The translations under genes were made by a program, and so were the position numbers. This document shows positions 18,590 to 27,628 of a DNA stretch of 64,000 nt, in pieces. The notes beneath the pieces are model-generated. The model searched no databases. It had not been told where the DNA came from and saw only the letters and a list, made by a program, of their open reading frames with translations. Origin of the DNA: Amycolatopsis taiwanensis DSM 45107 (GTDB lineage Bacteria; Actinomycetota; Actinomycetes; Mycobacteriales; Pseudonocardiaceae); contig NZ_JAFB01000035.1 in the NCBI RefSeq assembly GCF_000519205.1, positions 1 to 64,000 on the forward strand, written 5' to 3'. The stretch's first letter is position 1; every line of letters starts with the position of its first letter.

Positions 18590-21500
18590 TGCACCGCTTC
18601 CCTGATCTCCACGCGCACGGTAATGCGGTCGGAATGCCTGATGATGTTCCGGACCTGGCCGTAGACGCGAAGGGCGTCCCGGTCTGCGGGCAGAACCGGG
18701 AGGAGCGCCAACGCGGTGGCCACCGCCTGGTTCCCGGGACCATGACTCACAAGGTCGAGTTGTCCATGCTCGGCTAGTGCTGCTTGGTACCGCATGATCC
18801 AATCCGAGTCATCGAGTTCGATCTCGAACACCTGCTCAGCATGCGAAGCGGTGACCAACGCCCGGTCCACGACGGCCTCTTGGCCGTATCCGTGGTAGTA
18901 CTGCAAGTGCTGGTTCCGAGCCTGATGACCACGTGGCCACAACATGCTGAATGCCTGGTCAGCGGTCAGTTCGCGCTCGTCGGCGGCAAAAGACCCGCGA
19001 CTGGCCGCATAGGCCACCACCCGCGCGTCGACTTCCACCCCTAGTTGTTGCTCTAGCTTGATCCAGTCCTCTACCAAGCGCAAGGCTGTGCGGTCCGATG
19101 CCGTGTCCGAACCCGGGCGCAGCAGCCTGGTCGACAGAGTTGCTACCGCGGCGTGCCGAGGTGGCCCGCTCAAGGCCGTCCACGCCTCGCGCAGATCCTG
19201 GAACCCGGCTTCGGCCGCGTAGGTGGACCGAGCGCGCCGCAACTCCGCCATCGCCGTCGCTGCCGCCCCGGACGGATTCGCCGTCAACTCCTTCAACAGA
19301 CCGAGCATCGCGGCATCCACGTGCTCGTACTCTCCCGGCGCCAGGATCGAGTCGACGAGCGTCCAGAACGCCCTGGGGTCCTGCGCATAATTCTGGACCA
19401 GGTGCTCGACCACGCCGACGCCTCCGACCGACGTCTCGGTCAGCCACACCACGGCGTGTTCGCCCGCCCCTTCTTCGAAGACGTCGACGGTGAGGTCCTT
19501 GTCCTGCGCATGTGGACAGACGCGGATTGATGCCGCGAGGATCGCGGCGGCGATCGTGTGCGTGTACACCCGCGTCGCTAATGACGCTGTCCGGTCTACG
19601 ATGTCCGGATCTACCAAGAGCCGGCCGGCGCGGTTGAGGGCGTCGACAACGTCACGCTGTGTGGCCAGCGCTGAGAGGTCCTGGACGAGTCTTTCCGTCG
19701 TCGGCACACCGGAACCTGGTGCTTCGGTGCTTCGATACATGACGGTGAGGATCTCTTGGAGTTGATCACGCCATGATCCACCGACAAGTTCCGTGTGCAC
19801 CTCCGAGCCAGGCTTCCCGTTCGCCCCGGCGAGGGCAAAGGCGGTGAGGTAGATCTGCGCCAGCCACTCGCGCTGGAACTTGTTCGCCACGTCGTCGATT
19901 GCGGGATCGGTGCGCACTGCGTCGAGGAAGGCCAACGATCGCCATTGAGGCGATGCGAGGTATGCCCGGAATCCGGGGTTGTCGAGATACGGGCGCCTGA
20001 GGACGAACTTCATCCCGTCCACATCCAAGTGGAAGCCCAGGGCCGCCGGTTGGTCGTCGAGCAGGTAGGTGATCTTCCGCCGCTGATCGACACGCTGGTT
20101 GGCGCGTGCAATGACGCTATCCGCCCCGACCGTCATTCTCCGGACCTCGACCGGGTTTCCGCTCAGGTGGGAACAGAACGCGACCTCCACCAGCCTGGCG
20201 CTCCACGGTGACGGATCCGGGACATCAGCCGCGTGGGGCGGCCTGCTGTCGTTAACCACGACCTGGCTGACCCACCGGGGAATGCCCTGAGACCTCGTGT
20301 GGACATCACGTTCCGGTTCCGTCAGACGGATCTTGGCCGGACGGACCACCTGGTATTGGCTGCCGTCAGGACCTTCCCACACACCTTCCACCGTCGCACC
20401 CGGGCCGACGATCGTCCGCAGGTCGAGTTCGTCACCGCCGACGGGAGGTGCAATCCAGGTTCGATCGTCGTCGCGACGGTACGCGTATCGTTTGCTGACC
20501 CTGCCCGGTACAGCCTCACGGAGTGCCTGCGCGACACCGAGCGTCTCCGAGTCTTCCTGGTTGGCAAACGGCAAATCCAACTCAACCTCGGGGAGATTTA
20601 ACGGCGCGAACAGCGATGTGGTCAGGAACTCCGGCAGCAGTTTCCCCGGGCCGGCGCCGGGGTCTTCCCGGGCGGAGACCCATCGCGTGCTCAGCCGCCT
20701 TAGCGCTGTCGGGACCACGGACAACAACAACGACCTCGGTGGGTCCCACAAGATTGCCTGGACGTCGTCCGAATCGATCTGCAACGCACGCTGGAGGTGC
20801 TTCGCGAGTTGGTCCTGGGCCTTGGAGTTCTCCAGTACATTGCGTAGCAGTTGAGTAGCGGTTTCACAGGCGGAATCGTCCGGCTGCCGTTCACCCCACG
20901 GACGTGCCAGGACGCTACGCGGGTCGGCGTAACAGTTTTTCGCTCGCATCAGAGCACCCAGCCAGTCGAGCATGGCCTGCGTCGCCTGGATCTTCTGGAT
21001 GAACCTGTTGCCCACGGGCAAGGCGGGAGCGGTTAAGACCGGCGTGAACAACGACTCGTAAGCCTGGTAAGCCAAGCGGTCGCGCCCGTACTCCGAAAGT
21101 GTCACCACGGTGATCGGCCGGGTATCCCGGAGGCGACCTGCCCGTCCTCGCCGCTGAATAAAGGCCGCCGGGTTGCGGGGCGCCTTGTGCTGCAGAACCA
21201 GCCCAACTCTGGAGTCGTTGACCCCCACTTCCAATGACGGTGAGGCGACCGTGAAATCCGCTTCCCGATCCATCCCCGCGTCTTGTGACGAGGTTCGACC
21301 GACCCGCAGGTACTCCTGCCTGAGGTCAGAGGACAGATGGTGTCCGATCTTCTCCGCAACGCGCCACACCTGGCCATCGCGCTCGCGATCTGCCTCAAAG
21401 TTCCCCGCCGAGGACCGCAACGCAGCCAGAATCGGCCGATTGCCATTGCGCATCGCCCGGTCTTGTCCGCCCTCGGCGTCGCGGAAGGCGTCATAGAAGC

Positions 21501-23016
21501 GGTTGGTCACGTCCAAGTCATCGGTGAAGGCGAAACCAGTCGTGCCGAACACGTGCTGTTTCTTGTCCAGAATCCTGCCGAACAGCATCGCCGTCTGGAT
21601 CGAGGTCGACAGCAGGCTTGCCTGGGACACCGGGTCGCCGCGCAGCGCGATGCAGTACTCACGTCCCTCGTCCAGCATGTCGGCTTCCCGCGGCTCCACC
21701 CGGTCGACAGCGCTCGGAGTGAGACCGGTCAGCGCGGCAAAGAACCGCTCACTGTCGCGCAGTGTCGCCGACAGACCGACGAAGGTCACGGGCTTCCTCG
21801 TTGCGTTGCGCCACCGCCGCAGAAGGAGCGCGACTTGCGCACCGTGCATCCCGACGTAGGTGTGCACCTCGTCCAGTAGGACGACAGAGGGTGGCGCTCC
21901 ACCCTGCCAGCCCAACAGGCCCGAGAGGTTATTCGTCGCGCCCCTATTCAACATCTCCGTGGTGCTGAACAGTATCTCCGGAGGTTTCGCCCTGATACTC
22001 TCCCTGGTCAACACTAGGCTCGGCGGATCGATCACGTACCGGCAGTTTCCGCATATCAACCGTTCATCACCGGCGTTCCGGTCGGTGTCCGGCCAGATCA
22101 ACTCGCCGGTGTCGCATGCCGGGCAACTGAAGTACGGGCACACGAACCCGCTGCTGCGCCGCTTCCACGCGGATCGCGGCCTCGCGAAGTGTCGAGAGTC
22201 CTTGTTGTTCTTCGGTGTGTCCCCGTACAGGACACCGATGCGGACGCGCTGCGGGGTGGCCGCCGAGTCGTGGAGCCGCTTCGCGGTGCGGACCGTCTCG
22301 ACCAGTTGATCGCGCAACAGTTCCACCCGCGGGTAGATCGCCAGCGTGTGGACGCCCTGCCGAGCCGTCCCCACCATCGAGGCGAATGCGGGCAGGTAGA
22401 AGGCCATGGTCTTCCCACTACCAGTGCCCGCGCCCACGATAATCCCTCGGCTCCGGCCCGAACCGATCGCGGAAAAGATATTTTGCGTCGCGTCGACCTG
22501 GAACGCAGCCAAGTCGTTCTCCCCCACGAGCGCCGTCATCACCCGGTCCTGGAGAGAACCCCAACCTGGCAGCGTGCCCAACTCGGCACGTGCCTGGTCC
22601 AAAGTAACGTCCCGCTTCGGGTAGCGGCGTGGCCGAACGTGCAGGCGATAGTCGGCCACCAGTCGCGGTCCACTTAGCCACCAGCCCGTCTGCTGCGTAA
22701 CACCCCAACGGGGCGCGAAGAGTTGCCGCAGGTTCACGGTCAACCTCAGCGCCTCGGCCATTCGCGTTCGGTACCCGGGTGTCTCCGCAGTGTCGACGGG
22801 CACCAGCAACGCCTTGTCGACGAGGTAGTCGACAAGCGCTTCGATGGTCACGCCGGGAGGTGCGTCCTTGTGTTTAGCGAGGACGTGCTCGATCGTCTTG
22901 GTGACCTCGTCCCGGGAAAGCACTCCGGTAGTCACGCCCCAGGACAGGAGAGGGAGCTCCTGGTCTTCCAGTGCTGAGAGGAGGTCGTTGACGAAGGCAG
23001 CCTTCACATCGGTCAC
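18586..23016 (-). CDS. dpdJ: DpdJ, large DEAD/DEAH-type helicase
   Basis: A 1476-aa superfamily 2 helicase. Walker A is IVGAGTGSGKTMAF (about residues 195-210), the DExH box is LLDEVHTYVG, motif III is GLSATLRDSERFF, and motif VI is QRRGRAGRLRD. A zinc-ribbon-like stretch lies between motifs (CPYFSCPACDTGEL ... ICGNCRY). The C-terminal ~700 residues are accessory, as in DrmA/Z1-like defence helicases. It probably translocates on DNA to find or process unmodified targets. ATG at 23016 overlaps the dpdI stop. Confidence 0.9.
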   Translation of the reverse strand: MTDVKAAFVNDLLSALEDQELPLLSWGVTTGVLSRDEVTKTIEHVLAKHKDAPPGVTIEALVDYLVDKALLVPVDTAETPGYRTRMAEALRLTVNLRQLFAPRWGVTQQTGWWLSGPRLVADYRLHVRPRRYPKRDVTLDQARAELGTLPGWGSLQDRVMTALVGENDLAAFQVDATQNIFSAIGSGRSRGIIVGAGTGSGKTMAFYLPAFASMVGTARQGVHTLAIYPRVELLRDQLVETVRTAKRLHDSAATPQRVRIGVLYGDTPKNNKDSRHFARPRSAWKRRSSGFVCPYFSCPACDTGELIWPDTDRNAGDERLICGNCRYVIDPPSLVLTRESIRAKPPEILFSTTEMLNRGATNNLSGLLGWQGGAPPSVVLLDEVHTYVGMHGAQVALLLRRWRNATRKPVTFVGLSATLRDSERFFAALTGLTPSAVDRVEPREADMLDEGREYCIALRGDPVSQASLLSTSIQTAMLFGRILDKKQHVFGTTGFAFTDDLDVTNRFYDAFRDAEGGQDRAMRNGNRPILAALRSSAGNFEADRERDGQVWRVAEKIGHHLSSDLRQEYLRVGRTSSQDAGMDREADFTVASPSLEVGVNDSRVGLVLQHKAPRNPAAFIQRRGRAGRLRDTRPITVVTLSEYGRDRLAYQAYESLFTPVLTAPALPVGNRFIQKIQATQAMLDWLGALMRAKNCYADPRSVLARPWGERQPDDSACETATQLLRNVLENSKAQDQLAKHLQRALQIDSDDVQAILWDPPRSLLLSVVPTALRRLSTRWVSAREDPGAGPGKLLPEFLTTSLFAPLNLPEVELDLPFANQEDSETLGVAQALREAVPGRVSKRYAYRRDDDRTWIAPPVGGDELDLRTIVGPGATVEGVWEGPDGSQYQVVRPAKIRLTEPERDVHTRSQGIPRWVSQVVVNDSRPPHAADVPDPSPWSARLVEVAFCSHLSGNPVEVRRMTVGADSVIARANQRVDQRRKITYLLDDQPAALGFHLDVDGMKFVLRRPYLDNPGFRAYLASPQWRSLAFLDAVRTDPAIDDVANKFQREWLAQIYLTAFALAGANGKPGSEVHTELVGGSWRDQLQEILTVMYRSTEAPGSGVPTTERLVQDLSALATQRDVVDALNRAGRLLVDPDIVDRTASLATRVYTHTIAAAILAASIRVCPHAQDKDLTVDVFEEGAGEHAVVWLTETSVGGVGVVEHLVQNYAQDPRAFWTLVDSILAPGEYEHVDAAMLGLLKELTANPSGAAATAMAELRRARSTYAAEAGFQDLREAWTALSGPPRHAAVATLSTRLLRPGSDTASDRTALRLVEDWIKLEQQLGVEVDARVVAYAASRGSFAADERELTADQAFSMLWPRGHQARNQHLQYYHGYGQEAVVDRALVTASHAEQVFEIELDDSDWIMRYQAALAEHGQLDLVSHGPGNQAVATALALLPVLPADRDALRVYGQVRNIIRHSDRITVRVEIREAVQ

Positions 23017-23702
23017 GTGCTGATCCTCTTCAACGTGATCTGTTCGTCGAGGTGTAGTGACCGCAGCAACGAGATTTTCTCGTCAGTGATCTCTGACAGC
23101 GTCGGTGGCCGGTCACTCGACAGTCTCATCATCAGGTCCGCGACCTCCGGCGGCGCGTCAGGGGCGTCGGCGAGCATGTCCGCCAACAAACCGACGGATG
23201 ATGTGAAGAGGTTGATGTCGGACCTGGATATTTCGGTCGCACGGGACCAGCGCTCCAACTCGCCCTGCTTCCGACGAGCATCGCGCTGGAGTCCAGACGG
23301 GAGCATGGGAATGCGTGTCAGGGGCAACTCCGAAATGCGGGCCGATGCCCAGGTGACCCACGCCGAGTGGGTCTCCTCTTTCAGTCGATTGCACACCGCG
23401 GCGATACGCCGGTTGGCCCGTTCGAAGACCGCGTCACCCGGGTTGGTGACACTTCGAACCTTGGCCGCGAAGTCACGATAACCGTCGTCCACGGTAGACA
23501 GATTCACTCTGGTGGCCCCAATGGTCTCGTTGACCTTGCGGGCGAGTTCGACCTGGGTTCGCAAATCCGCGAGCGAGGCCTTCAGCTTCGTCACCCGGTT
23601 ACCGATCCGCCGTGCCTCCTCGGCGCCCCTCTCGGCGGTCTCCAGGCGACGTGCCTCGCTCCGCAACTGATCGACCTTCTCGAAGACGGTCGCCTCACCC
23701 AT
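23013..23702 (-). CDS. dpdI: DpdI-like coiled-coil protein
   Basis: A 229-aa protein with no enzyme motif. Residues ~5-80 form a heptad-rich charged helix (VFEKVDQLRSEARRLETAE, then RIGNRVTKLKASLADLR) expected to be a coiled coil, followed by a helical C-terminal domain. By order and size it is the DpdI position between dpdH and dpdJ. The ATG at 23702 gives an 8-bp overlap with dpdH; the longer upstream frame reads antisense-like noise. It is likely a structural linker of the DpdH/DpdJ machinery (inference). Confidence 0.65.
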   Translation of the reverse strand: MGEATVFEKVDQLRSEARRLETAERGAEEARRIGNRVTKLKASLADLRTQVELARKVNETIGATRVNLSTVDDGYRDFAAKVRSVTNPGDAVFERANRRIAAVCNRLKEETHSAWVTWASARISELPLTRIPMLPSGLQRDARRKQGELERWSRATEISRSDINLFTSSVGLLADMLADAPDAPPEVADLMMRLSSDRPPTLSEITDEKISLLRSLHLDEQITLKRIST

Positions 23703-26700
23703 CAAGAAGCTCCTCGCTACCCACTGTCTCAGCCCACTCACGAACCACCGAACTGAGGTTGTTCGAGGTTTCCGCCTCGTGCCCGCCAGTGCGGCTCTTG
23801 GCTGAGCGCAACGCCTCGTCCAACCAAGCGTCGGTCGCTTCCAGGAAGTCGCGGATTGCGAGCAACGCCGGCCCACGCCCTCTAACCGCGACGATCGTTT
23901 CAACCCTAGCCCGGTCGTGATCTTCGCTTGTCGTGTTCGCGAGGCGAATGAGGTCGTCCTCGAGTTCGGTGATGACGCTCCAGTCCACGTCTTGGACGTC
24001 GGCCGCCCGCGATCTCAAGTCCGCGGCTTGAGCGGAAGTCAGATGCAACCCGTGCTGCTTGGCCACCTCCATGGCGTCCAAGACGGCTGGCACAATCTTG
24101 GTTAGCGTGCCCCGGGCTACTCTGCGCCGCAGCGCGGCCAACAAATCCCGCAGCACCTCCAATTGGTCGGCGATCATGTGGGGCAACAAGCTGAACCCCA
24201 CTGCAGCCGTCGAGACCCATGTCGGCGCTGGACGCTCACCGACCTCCCACGTCCACTCCTGAGCCGCCTGCTGGAGCAGCGGGAGCAGGTGCGCGGCGTC
24301 AATCAGGCGCACCTTGCCACGCTCGCCTTGCGAAATGCCGACAGCGTTCCTGATCCGGTCGACGAGTTCCCCGCGCTTGCCCAGGTGCTCCGCCAGTGTC
24401 GAGTTCCACTGCGGTATTCGGGTACCGGAATCCTCGCGCACCCAACCCTTGCCGTCGTGCAGGACCGCGTCGACCATCCCCGCCTCTGGCATGCCCGGCC
24501 ACGCCCGACCAGCCAATGCAGCGCCAATCAACGACACCCTCAGGCCGAGCACCAACTCCGTGTCAGTGATTTCCTGCTTCGCAAGGACAGCCGCGGTGAA
24601 GTCCGCGGCCTTCGCCTCGGCTAACTCGGCCAACCGGTACACGCTGTTCATTGCGATGGGCTGGTGTCCTTGGCTCAATCGCAGAACCGACTTGAAGAAC
24701 TGGGCGTTATGCCCGCTCTTTTCGAACCGGATTGGAGCCGACTCAGGGTCAACCTTCAGCCCGCCTCGCGCTCCGCGGATGTACACCGCACCAGAGGCGC
24801 CGCTCCATATCAACTTGAGCGCTTCTTTACTCATGCTGTTCATCAACGGATCGGCCCAGTTATATCGCTGGGCAACCGCGTCAGCGACGATTCCCCTGAG
24901 ATCACGGGCAACGTTGGGCATCGCGTCCGCCTCCTTCGTCGCCCAGTCCTCGATCTCTTGGAGTCGACTCCGGAGGGACTGCGGCAGTGAAGAATCGCCT
25001 GCCTCGGCAGCTTTGTCCCGGTTCGTCGTGGGCTTCGGCCTGTCCGGAATCTGAGATCGACGGGTAGCAGAAGCCTTTGGCGGCGCCAACCCGAACGCGA
25101 GTCGCACCGCCGCCTCCCCCTTGAATGGCGACTCGGCGTTGCCCCAGAACTCCAAGAACGCGCGGTATCGACTTACTTGGGTCGGGTATGCGGACTCGAC
25201 CATGTCGAGCATCGCGCTGTCGAGGGGATCGTCGATCTTCGCCCGACGGAACCTGTCGATAAAGCCCTGGTGCGGGAAAGCCCCGTCGCGGATGGGCTTG
25301 GCATCCTCGACGAGGACCTTGTGCACCACGGAGCCCAGTACCGCCCGCGGCACGAACTGGTGCGGCGCCTCGGCTGGAGCGGTGGAGTGCACAGCCCTGA
25401 CCAGGGCGGATCGGTTGAAGGGGTAGAGACCGTAGCCCTCGTCGGAGAAACCGAACGCGGCGTGGCACTCGGTCCGGAAGTGGCAAGACGCACAATGGTT
25501 GGGGACCTCGGACCCATCGGACACCGCGTCGAGCACTTCAATCCCGAGCCTGGCGGCATTGAGGTAACGCGCGACGAAGGAAGCCATGTAGTCCTCCCCG
25601 CGGCTGGCAGGGTCGAACGGTGCGTCGAGGTCATAGACGTACCCCACCGTGGCGTGCAGACGGGTCAGCACCGTCTCCGGCAGCGATTGGAAGTAGCCGG
25701 TCGTCACCGCGAGCAGGGTCCGGATGCGGGCCAGCACTTCAACGCCCTCCCGCCGTGCGGGTTCGATCATGGCATCCAGCAGTTCCCGTTGCATTCCCTG
25801 GATGAGCGCGAAGTCCTCTACCAGCAGGATTATCTCGCGGCCCTGCCGGGCGTACTCCCGACGTACCTCCTCCATCGCCGACACCATGCTGCCTGCCCCC
25901 ATGTTGAAGGTTCGCTTGACCGCGGCCTCCAGGCACTCGTTCAGCAACTCGACAGCGGCGACCTTCATCGCCGGGTTGGTGCTAAGCATCCTCAACACGC
26001 CGGCTGTCATATACGCCACCTTGCCGATGTCACCGAACTCCAGCGGCAGGTCCTCTGTAGTGAACCGTTCAGGGCGCTGCTGCTCGCCGTCGCGACGATC
26101 GTGCAGGAGTTGGTGCGCCAGTTGCGGGATGAACCGCATCGGTTCCAGCATGTAGTTGCGGACATGAGGGTCCTGCAGCATAACGGCCACTCCGCGAGGG
26201 CCGCGCAAGACTCGTGTTGGCCCGGACACACCGTCCTGGGTGGTGGCCGACAGTTCTTCCTCGATGCTGTTGATCAGGCGTCTCGCCAGGGCTTCCGGTT
26301 CCACGCTCGATGAGAGTTGGTCGATGGTGCGGCGGAGTTCTGCTGCGTTATCCGAGTCGAGGTCGGCGAGTAGTTCAGCGATAACGGCCTTAAGACTGGT
26401 TTTCCCCTTCTCAAGGTAGATGACCTTGCGTTTGGGGGTGTCCTTGACCTTCTCGCGAACCCATCTGATAAGGTGAGATTTGCCCGTTCCCGACTCCCCA
26501 ACGATGGGCATCAGCAGAGCACCGGTATCGGACTTCCGCGTCAAAAAGTCGGACAATACCACCTTCTCGTCAACGAGGTCGGGCGCACGCTCAAGGTTCT
26601 TCGCGTCTTCGCGTGTTCCCCCCGTCAACCGACTGCGTCGGAGCCTGAACGGAGCATGCGTGGCAAGAAAGACCGCACGGGAAGGGCTGACCGCCTCCGT

Positions 26701-26763
26701 GTTGATCGTTTGAGCCGCATCCTCGGCGTGCCAGCAGGTGTACAAGGTGAACTGCTCAGCCAT
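23695..26763 (-). CDS. dpdH: DpdH, P-loop ATPase of the restriction module
   Basis: A 1022-aa ATPase. Walker A is PIVGESGTGKSHLIRW around residue 85-100, and a Walker-B-like EIILLVEDFALIQG lies near 290. A cysteine/histidine cluster is seen at CASCHFRTECHAAFG (~405-420), probably metal binding. The remaining half is helical. It matches DpdH by place and size. Such large ATPases often gate or assemble nucleases in DNA-degradation complexes. ATG at 26763 overlaps the dpdG stop by 8 bp. Confidence 0.82.
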   Translation of the reverse strand: MAEQFTLYTCWHAEDAAQTINTEAVSPSRAVFLATHAPFRLRRSRLTGGTREDAKNLERAPDLVDEKVVLSDFLTRKSDTGALLMPIVGESGTGKSHLIRWVREKVKDTPKRKVIYLEKGKTSLKAVIAELLADLDSDNAAELRRTIDQLSSSVEPEALARRLINSIEEELSATTQDGVSGPTRVLRGPRGVAVMLQDPHVRNYMLEPMRFIPQLAHQLLHDRRDGEQQRPERFTTEDLPLEFGDIGKVAYMTAGVLRMLSTNPAMKVAAVELLNECLEAAVKRTFNMGAGSMVSAMEEVRREYARQGREIILLVEDFALIQGMQRELLDAMIEPARREGVEVLARIRTLLAVTTGYFQSLPETVLTRLHATVGYVYDLDAPFDPASRGEDYMASFVARYLNAARLGIEVLDAVSDGSEVPNHCASCHFRTECHAAFGFSDEGYGLYPFNRSALVRAVHSTAPAEAPHQFVPRAVLGSVVHKVLVEDAKPIRDGAFPHQGFIDRFRRAKIDDPLDSAMLDMVESAYPTQVSRYRAFLEFWGNAESPFKGEAAVRLAFGLAPPKASATRRSQIPDRPKPTTNRDKAAEAGDSSLPQSLRSRLQEIEDWATKEADAMPNVARDLRGIVADAVAQRYNWADPLMNSMSKEALKLIWSGASGAVYIRGARGGLKVDPESAPIRFEKSGHNAQFFKSVLRLSQGHQPIAMNSVYRLAELAEAKAADFTAAVLAKQEITDTELVLGLRVSLIGAALAGRAWPGMPEAGMVDAVLHDGKGWVREDSGTRIPQWNSTLAEHLGKRGELVDRIRNAVGISQGERGKVRLIDAAHLLPLLQQAAQEWTWEVGERPAPTWVSTAAVGFSLLPHMIADQLEVLRDLLAALRRRVARGTLTKIVPAVLDAMEVAKQHGLHLTSAQAADLRSRAADVQDVDWSVITELEDDLIRLANTTSEDHDRARVETIVAVRGRGPALLAIRDFLEATDAWLDEALRSAKSRTGGHEAETSNNLSSVVREWAETVGSEELLDG

Positions 26764-27628
26764 TGATACTCTCCGAGACGACGATGTCCGAAAACCGGCG
26801 GTTGGGCTTATCCCGATCAGCGATCGTCACCGAACTCGCGCTGTCCGAGAATCGGTTGAACTGCAACCAACCCTCGTGCTCACCGCGCAGGAGCGCGAAG
26901 GAGAGGGCGGGGTCAACGACCTGCTGGCCAGGATCGGGGATATCCAGTCGGATCGAGTAAGCACCCCCCGGCAGCACGGGGATGGCCTCGCGGATCCTCC
27001 GCACCAGATCCACGGCCGAGACGGTCTTCCCCACCAACCCTGACCTGGCCAGCATCTGTCGGACCGCTCTTGTGCAGTCCGGGGTGAGCGTTCCCGAATC
27101 GGATGTCGGTATCAGCGGTGCCACGCCGAGGCCAAGCATCGGTACCCAGTGGACGAACCGCGGCCATCGGACGTTGCTCGGCGTCGGGTTCTTGCCCTCC
27201 ACCGAGAAACTCCTCGCGCTTATTTCGTCGACCTGGGTCCGGGTAACCGGGGAGTCCAGTGGGTCGAAGGACAGGAAGTAGGAGAGAACGATAGTCATGT
27301 CCCTGTTGCCACTGATGGGATCGGACTCCAAGTCGGTGTTGCGTGCCGGCGAGAAGAGGATCTCACGGAGGCAGTGCTGGAAATCCGCGAGACTCGGCAT
27401 TGGGCGCTGCAGCGCCAGTTTGCCGCTCTCGTCCTGCACCACCAAGCCCAATTCCAGCGACGTACGAATTGCGAGTTGGACGGGAGGATCGGTCTTCCCT
27501 GCGTTCAGCGAGTCCGGACTCATGAGCGCCTTGACCTGGCTGTCGGTCAAGGACTTTCGCGCGCTCAGAAGCCGGACCAGCGCCCAGAGTTGCGGGGGTA
27601 ACGCCCGGTCGACGTTCAGGAAGGCCAT
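26756..27628 (-). CDS. dpdG: DpdG-like protein
   Basis: A 290-aa protein with no catalytic motif recognised. The N-terminal ~70 residues (LWALVRLLSARKSLTDSQVKALM) look like a winged-helix, and the C-terminal half is mixed α/β. Position between dpdF and dpdH and the length support DpdG. The start ATG overlaps the dpdF stop by one base (TGATG). Its role in restriction is unknown; a DNA-reading adaptor is only a guess. Confidence 0.65.
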   Translation of the reverse strand: MAFLNVDRALPPQLWALVRLLSARKSLTDSQVKALMSPDSLNAGKTDPPVQLAIRTSLELGLVVQDESGKLALQRPMPSLADFQHCLREILFSPARNTDLESDPISGNRDMTIVLSYFLSFDPLDSPVTRTQVDEISARSFSVEGKNPTPSNVRWPRFVHWVPMLGLGVAPLIPTSDSGTLTPDCTRAVRQMLARSGLVGKTVSAVDLVRRIREAIPVLPGGAYSIRLDIPDPGQQVVDPALSFALLRGEHEGWLQFNRFSDSASSVTIADRDKPNRRFSDIVVSESING